64,000 nt of DNA. Source: Plasmopara viticola. Lineage: Eukaryota; Oomycota; Peronosporomycetes; Peronosporales; Peronosporaceae. The translations under genes and the position numbers were made by a program. The notes under the pieces are model-generated. The model was given only the letters and a program-made list of their open reading frames with translations. It was not told where the DNA came from and did not search any database. The first letter of the stretch is position 1. Every line of letters starts with the position of its first letter. The stretch spans positions 2,046,001-2,110,000 of the forward strand of contig MBPM02000001.1 of assembly GCA_001695595.3 (NCBI GenBank). The letters are read 5' to 3'. Below are positions 58,006-64,000 of this stretch, piece by piece.

Positions 58006-59442
58006 TTGTATGGGAAAACAAAAAATTTGTCAACCCCCAAATCCTTTCATCAAAGCCCTGAGCTCTTAACAAGTCGTAATAAGGAGCTCGACAGGCTGCA
58101 AAAGAACTTGTTGTTATCGACAGTGAAGCAGCTGAAGCTTGTCCAACTTATCCAGAACAAAATCACGAATTGTAAGGACTCAAGTACCAGAAACTTAGGG
58201 CACGACAACAATAAGAACCTAAAGCGCCGTATTCAGCAAATCAAGAGCTTAAGGAAGGTTCATCAGACCAGTCTATTCATTTGTACAAAAGGCGTAGACT
58301 GTAAACCAAAATTAAATCAGTTTTGTTTTATTCTTGAAGTTTTAGTAGAATTTCGTAGATTATACAAAGAGTTCTGAGAACTCCAGCAAGTATGACCCAA
58401 CAAAGAGTCCGCGCGGCTGAGCGCCCATCTCTAAACCCAAAACCTCGTCAACAGATCCGAATAGATGCTCCTGACGATAACCAAACTTTACGGCCGACTT
58501 CGTGCTTAAGTTCGCGAGCGCCGACTCCGCAAGTTGTGGCAAGTGCCAATGGCTAAGCGGATCTAATCGCACAGCCTGATAGAGCTCCCTCTGCAGCGAC
58601 AGGACAAGACACACTGTCCATATGCTTGTAGGTTTAGCCGCGACTGTCTACGCTGGTGAAGTACGTGGATGGTTCTGGTGCGATACCTGGCTGCATCAAA
58701 AGGCGAGCAGAGGAAAAGGATCCTCCGATCTATGAGGGGAGGTTTGGCGAAGTTACTGAATAATAGATTCTCGCAACGGAACACTACTGCGCCAATAAGC
58801 GCTCCTGATAACAACAGTGTCGTCCGACTTGGTGACGCTTATTTTAAGTAATTTAGGTAGATCCGTACTAAATTGTACCGTGCCTTTATCGCCGACTGCG
58901 AGCGCATGAACTTGCACAAGACATGGGCACTGTTTGAAACTCAACTGTGCAAACGCTTTAGGCCTAAGGATTATGAGTATGATCTTTGAGAGCGGATGTT
59001 TCACTTAAAACAAAAAGAAACTATCCATGTATATATATCGCTGAATTCCTAAATTGATGTTCCAAAGTGAATTGGAAATCAGTGAGTTGGAAAAGCGGTA
59101 CTTTTCCCATAATGGAATAGGCGAGAAAACGCAAAGAAGATCAAAGAAGAGTTTTCCGGCACTCTCTACTCGGGCGAGCCAAATCGTATATTGACCAAGT
59201 CGTTCAGAACAATGCCTTCAAATTTAGGCTCTCTAGCGAACAAGTCACGACCTCAGAAGCAAAAGCGTTTTGAAAAGAGGAAGGACAAGGACGACAACTG
59301 GACTAAATCGGCGGCATGCAACATTTGTGGCGTTGTCGGTAACAAATCGCCGCATTGTACCACCCCTAAAGGTAAGGAAGCGAATCGATATACTATAGGC
59401 GCACTAAATGCTTTCGTCGAAGCTGAAGCTGAAGCTTTGTAA
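58006..59442 (+). pseudogene. Retrotransposon gag relic with altered zinc knuckle
   Basis: Capsid-like text appears at about 58915-59035 (TWALFETQLCKRFRPKDYEY, then ERMFHLKQKETIHVYI after an in-frame stop), the usual retrotrans_gag pattern of a W-x-x-F segment and a helix of small-RNA-binding type. A basic linker (59215-59310) leads to the zinc knuckle C-x2-C-x4-N-x4-C at about 59315-59360, where the third ligand is Asn instead of His. The 58006-58377 frame upstream is Lys/Gln-rich and may be the N-terminus. Broken by stops and frameshifts. Confidence 0.65.
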
Positions 59443-59449
59443 AACATTG

Positions 59450-61948
59450 GTGAAAAATTCTCGTCGCCTTCTTCATCGACAATAGATGCGGTCTTAACGG
59501 CCTATCCGAAGACGTGGTGAAGCGACTTGAGCTCGAAGAAACCAAGGGTGAGATGATGCAAACCGACCTTGGTAACGATCAGGTTGTTCGCCGCCCCGAC
59601 GAACGGTGCATATGACTTGGCAGATACCTAATTTTGCTAATACATCAAGAATGTTCCATGTCATGCCTGTTCCTGCGGATGGCCTATTTAAATATCACGT
59701 GAATCCCATGGGACTGAGCAGAAGTCCAGGTACATTTGACCGGCTTTTGCAGAAAGACTTTTGAGATTTAAGGGATTTGATGAGGTTCTACTTTGACGAC
59801 ATCTACGTGTTTACACAAAGTGAAGATGTCGCAGGCCACGTAACGGCTTTAGACCGTAATGTGAAGAACAGCAACTTTACATCGAGTTGCCAAAGTGCCA
59901 GGTCTGCGTGGATGAGATCACAAGCCAAGGAGACTTTGCCCGACAAAAAGGCGTCCGAATGGACCCCGATAAAATTAAATTCATCGCATAATGGCCTGTT
60001 CTCAAGTCAAAGAAGCAGAAGGAGTGCTTCTTAGGCACTATAGCCTAGATCTCAAGGTATTGCAAGGACTTCGGGCAATTTGCAGGACCATTTCACGACA
60101 GTGTTTAAAAAATCGTCCTCGAGAAGCGAGTGAGCTGTCGGACGATCAGCTACGCTGCTTCACAAAGCTCAAGCGTCGCTTGACCTTTCCTTTCGCTTTA
60201 AGTCTTCCAAAGTTTTCAAAACATTTGGTTTACGAATGAACGCCTCATTTTTTTGAGAGGGGAAGTCTTGTTTCAAAATATAGGAGAGCAAGAGCATTCA
60301 ATTGCTTTTACTGGTCGAAAGATGAAGCCAGCCAAGTTAAACTACCCTGTTTGTAAAGAAGAGCTTCTTGCAATGATGCATGCGCTGAAAGTATGGCGTG
60401 TAAAGTATAGAAAAAAATGAAATGATCCTGACGCAGAAGACTACAAATTGCAGAGTAGCTTGATGTAATAATGAGCTTGCTGAATTTCAGTCTTTGTACA
60501 AGTGGATTCTCGGTAAAACTAATACCGTGGCTGATGCACTGTCGCGCAATCCGGATTCGAAAGTAAAGTTGCCCAAGTTAGCTTGCTAGAGCTTTTGGAA
60601 GCGGCTAAGAACCGCGAGCTCGTGGCGACGATCAGGACGAACAAAGTCGCAGTTGCTCAAACTGCAAAGACGATGTATGCGTAAAATAAAGACCTGCAGT
60701 TCATCATCAAGAAGCCGAAAAAAGGAGATGATGTGCTAAAGCACTCGTTGCAGGATGGTAATTTGTATTACCAAACTGGCGAAGATGAGACGCCACGACT
60801 GTCTATTACAGACGACGAAGATCTGAAAAATCGCGCCATCTGTGAGAACCATGATTCTGTATCGGCAGGCCACCCAGAATATTTCAACCTATCTGGCCGT
60901 GCGTCAAAAGTACTACCGGCCAAAAATGACGAAATACATCAAGCGCTATGTCAACACATACGAAGTGTGCCAGCGCAACAAGGCTAGGCAGACCAAACCG
61001 CCAGGATTACTTCAGTCTTTGAATTGTCCAAGGGGCAGATGGTTCGACATTTCAATGGACTTCATCGTGTCTTTACCGAAAACTAAAAGTGTGTACAATG
61101 CCGTCATGGCGATTGTTGATCGCTTGACAAAAGAGCCATGTTCATTGCTACGAAGACAATGGACGATACGGCAAGAAATCGCAAAAGTCTCGGTGTCGTC
61201 AACATGATTAGGATGACTTTTGCATTTGGCTGATATAGCCGTTAATTGACGCGTACACCTTACAATTGGAAGGTCAGCGTTCGAAGCGGATCTAGGATAT
61301 GTTTCTTATATGCCCGACGATGTGCCATCAAATCCAGAATTTCATTAGTTGAAAGAATCAGCAAAAGAGTTCTTACTACGTCAAGAAACGTTACTCAAGG
61401 TCGCGCAAGACCGGATGAGCGAAGCACAAGAGCGCATGGAATACTAATATGACAAAAATAAACTTGTTGTAGACTTCCAAGTTGTCGATATGGTGCTTTT
61501 GGACGGCAAAAACTTGGATGTCCGTCTCAAGGTTTTTGCTCAGTTGAAAAAAATTCGCGTCAAGGTATATTGACCCATTCCGATCTTGAAAAGAGTTTCG
61601 CAAGATTTCTATGAGTTTAGCTTATCGAAGGGATTGAAGCTGCACCCTGTGTTTCACACTTCAAAACTGAAGCCGTATCGCAAGGACCCCAAGCGTTGGC
61701 TAAATATGAATAAGGTTATGTTGGTCGATGGCTCCGAGAGACACCTCGTCGAAGATGTAATTGGACAGCGTAAACACAAGGGAAATGTACAGTGTAAAGC
61801 TTGGTGGCTTTATAGAACCAAAAAGGAAGCCACTTGGGAGCTCGTGGAGAATCTAAAGCAATTTGCCGGACTCATCGACCTCTACTGGAAATCCAAATTG
61901 ATGAAAGCAATATTTCGAAGTAGGCATCGTCTTGGAGGAAGGTCATGA
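59450..61948 (+). pseudogene. Retrotransposon pol relic: protease, RT, RNase H, integrase, chromodomain
   Basis: Protease-like IDNR-GLNGLSEDVVKRLELE is near 59475-59535. Reverse transcriptase follows: VNPMGLSRSPGTFDRLLQKD (59700-59760, then a stop) and YFDDIYVFTQ (59785-59815), the catalytic FDD. RNase H is marked by LNYPVCKEELLAMMHALKVW (60340-60400) and GKTNTVADALSRNP (60505-60550). Integrase: AGHPEYF near 60868, YVNTYEVCQRNKARQTKPPG (60950-61010; first Cys of the HHCC motif is Tyr) and SMDFIVSLPKT (61055-61085). The last open frame (61586-61948) has LHPVFHTSKLKPYRKDP and a chromodomain (CKAWWLYRTKKEATWELVEN). Multiple stops and frame breaks are visible. Confidence 0.8.
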
Positions 61949-62394
61949 GACGTCCCCGTTGTCACCGGCAGTTTTGCCGGCAACGGCTTTTGCGCAAAAT
62001 TACGATAAATTCTCAAATTACATATGGATTGGCACTATCCATATGTATATGCAATTGTACAGTTTCTGACCAGAAGACAGGTCCAGATGTCTCGGCATCA
62101 TTAAATATCAAGAGACCTTATTGGATAAAACAATCTAGGATTTGGAAAACGTCAAACGGAATAAAGAATAAAGAAAGCTTTTAGGAAGGTAGCAGCAAAT
62201 GGCTGAGAGCAACCAGTTGGGCTGTAGCAAGAAAAATGAGTCGTAAGAGCTTTTTATCTAGTACCACTTCTCGATTTGCTCTAAGCAACAAACACTCCTC
62301 CTCTTCTACGACTTCGCCTCGCCCGCGCCTCCGCCCGCGCCTCCGCCTCGTCCGACGTCCGACTTCAAGCAGCTTCCTCCGCGACTGTGTTACA
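61946..62394 (+). repeat. 3' LTR of the chromovirus
   Basis: Starts near TGAGACGTCC, overlapping the end of the chromodomain frame, and ends GCGACTGTGTTACA. It carries an extra CCGCCCGCGCCTCC unit relative to the 5' LTR (62326-62346). A CCGGCA-GTTT-TGCCGG hairpin lies near its start (61965-61980). Confidence 0.85.
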
Positions 62395-64000
62395 GTGCGT
62401 AGCTGACGAAATATTGTATCTATGGATTATTTTTGACAATTTAGCTGGTTGCTGTATCACAGAAAGCGTTGAAAGACAGAATTGTCCGATAATTTTAAAT
62501 TTCTGTATCTAGAAGGGACTGAAAACGACTGATAGTTGGTTAAGTTAAAAGACAAAACTATTTAAGCAGGTGATATCTAGGGCATATATCTACATCTTTC
62601 GTTCTAAACAGAGATGTGTTATTCAGGGATTCTAAATGGTCCCAGAGATTCTTAATTGAAAGAAAAGACGCAATGCTCAAGGACCCGCCATCGAAATTTT
62701 TACCGACCCGTTTGGTACAACTATAACTTCGGAAGTCCCGTATCAACAGACAATAAACATTGCCGTAAGAGCAAAGGGAGTTCATTAATCACCTTGTTAA
62801 TCAAAACGGCAAATATTCGTGTGGTGCGGTGATCGAGTTCGCCGTACTTGTCACCAATTTTTATGTCTGGAAATTGCGGAATGTGTGAACTAGCTCTCGC
62901 TCATATTTAGCAAAACGATACGACGAGACTTGCACAAACGCCTATTTCAAGAAAAAAGCGTGTCATTTAATAACATTAGTGGGTGCACAATAAATATTGT
63001 ACCAAATTTGGCAGATATTTCCAAAAATATTAAATGAAGGAGTCCTCATGGCGCGACATGGAAGTGGCTAGTGATGCCACAAGGGCTGTAATTTTTTTTT
63101 AGCGTACTAAGTACAAGTTTGTTGCCGTACCTTTCTAGAAGCTACCTCATGAAGTATTTTTGTAGCTGAAGTCGTTACAATGTTACTTGGCTCGCATTCT
63201 CACTACCATAAAGTGCAGGTAACGTAATTTTCTGACTTTGTCGTTTCACAGCTCTCTAAGTAATTGTTTTTGGACAACGGCAATAGTACATTCATATGTG
63301 CCTTTATCAATCAATACTGAAAGATCTACTCAAAATTAGTAGTATTGCATTTGCGCGTCTTTCTAGAATCGATAAGCGCTCAAGCCTGAATAAATTGTTT
63401 AAGTCCTACCCTGTAGACGTTGTTTACTAAAAAGCCTGATCTCAACCAATTCCTTTTTGCGTTAAAGCTAGGCGCGTCCCCGTCACAAGACGTCATCGCA
63501 CTGCGACATTTATACGCATATATGCAAGGTCCTTGCTTATTTTAGCTAACTGTGCCCACTTTGATCGCTACGAGGGTTGACAGTCCGTATGTTGTGTACA
63601 GCCAGCCGCTATCCAGCAATCTTATTCTATTCCGCGACACTATCCAGAGATAAGCTCTGGAATTTTACCGACCGCTCTATTTTCTAATCGAATTATCTCT
63701 CTTGTCTCTTTATCGAGGACGATACTTTTACAATGATATCAATGCGCCATGAGTCTTATCATGGCTTCCCAGTGGTATTTCGCCCACATCGATAAAGATA
63801 AAGTATTGCCTGTTCGCCCGTCAGATTAAAGGTCCCTTTGACCATATTGTCATGGCTGACTCAAAATTGAGAATTTAGTAGTACAGATTTCCCACCAGTG
63901 ACTGACTGCAACAGAGGTTACATGTAGCAATTAAAGTCGTTTTGCCAGCTGTTTCAAGACCAATCGCCTAGTCGCTGTCGACCAGGCAAGCCCTAATTCT
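62395..64000. other. Downstream of the retroelement, no gene seen
   Basis: AT-rich sequence without a supported gene. The minus frame at 62558-62785 shows no recognisable family. No tRNA or repeat was recognised up to the window edge. Confidence 0.4.

Larger units (their letters stand above)
57221..62394 (+). mobile_element. Ty3/gypsy chromovirus, decayed, with both LTRs
   Basis: About 5.2 kb with direct terminal repeats at 57221-57654 and 61946-62394. The internal order is gag (zinc knuckle), protease, reverse transcriptase, RNase H, integrase and a C-terminal chromodomain, the layout of chromoviruses. A purine-rich GGAGGAAGG lies immediately before the 3' LTR (61936-61944) and is a plausible polypurine tract. 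The coding region carries several stops and frame breaks, so the copy is dead. No clean 5-bp target-site duplication was found and the tRNA primer-binding site was not identified. Confidence 0.85.

Noticed and set aside
57211..62399. 5-bp target-site duplication for the chromovirus
   Set aside because: The flanks (GCGTG before the 5' LTR, GTGCG after the 3' LTR) do not match, so no duplication is claimed.

Overview
The window looks like nuclear DNA of a plant-associated oomycete (Phytophthora or downy-mildew type). The evidence is short spliceosomal introns (55-103 nt, GT...AG) in otherwise compact genes, a YTCAYT-type initiator in a tight divergent promoter, a WRKY19-like Cys/His repeat protein, a candidate secreted WY-type effector, a Ty3/gypsy chromovirus, and an SINE-like retroposon with an (ATACA)n tail. 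The species cannot be fixed from the sequence alone.

Layout. 0.8-2.4 kb: a five-exon TMEM135-like gene (minus). 2.66-3.01 and 6.84-7.19 kb: two copies of one retroposon, each with target-site duplications, flanking a secreted repeat protein (3.9-6.2 kb, minus) that carries four 300-bp in-frame tandem repeats. 7.2-22.6 kb: a gene-poor stretch with one recognisable remnant, a gypsy-type protease. 22.6-25.2 kb: the WRKY19-like Cys/His repeat protein (minus). 25.2-31.8 kb: gene-poor, with weak coding relics. 31.8-32.2 kb: a frameshifted coding relic, possibly syntaxin-like.

32.2-49.7 kb is a gene-dense island: TMEM70-like (plus), FOP/CEP43-like (minus), a CHD1-type DNA-binding plus CHCT protein without ATPase (minus), a GEP4-like phosphatidylglycerophosphatase (plus, four exons), a FAM177-like protein (minus), a hemerythrin-like helical protein (minus), and a CHD-family remodeller of about 2350 residues that combines chromodomains, a bromodomain, PHD fingers, a PDZ domain and a SNF2 ATPase (minus, three exons). 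49.7-57.2 kb: gene-poor with inverted and duplicated repeats. 57.2-62.4 kb: a decayed LTR chromovirus with both LTRs. 62.4-64 kb: nothing recognised.

How the genes relate. The island carries housekeeping functions: mitochondrial membrane biology (TMEM70, GEP4), centrosome/basal body (FOP) and chromatin (two CHD-related proteins). The effector candidate sits in repeat-rich sequence outside it, as expected of a two-speed oomycete genome. Gene models were joined by hand from splice signals and protein continuity; no alignment or transcript evidence was available.
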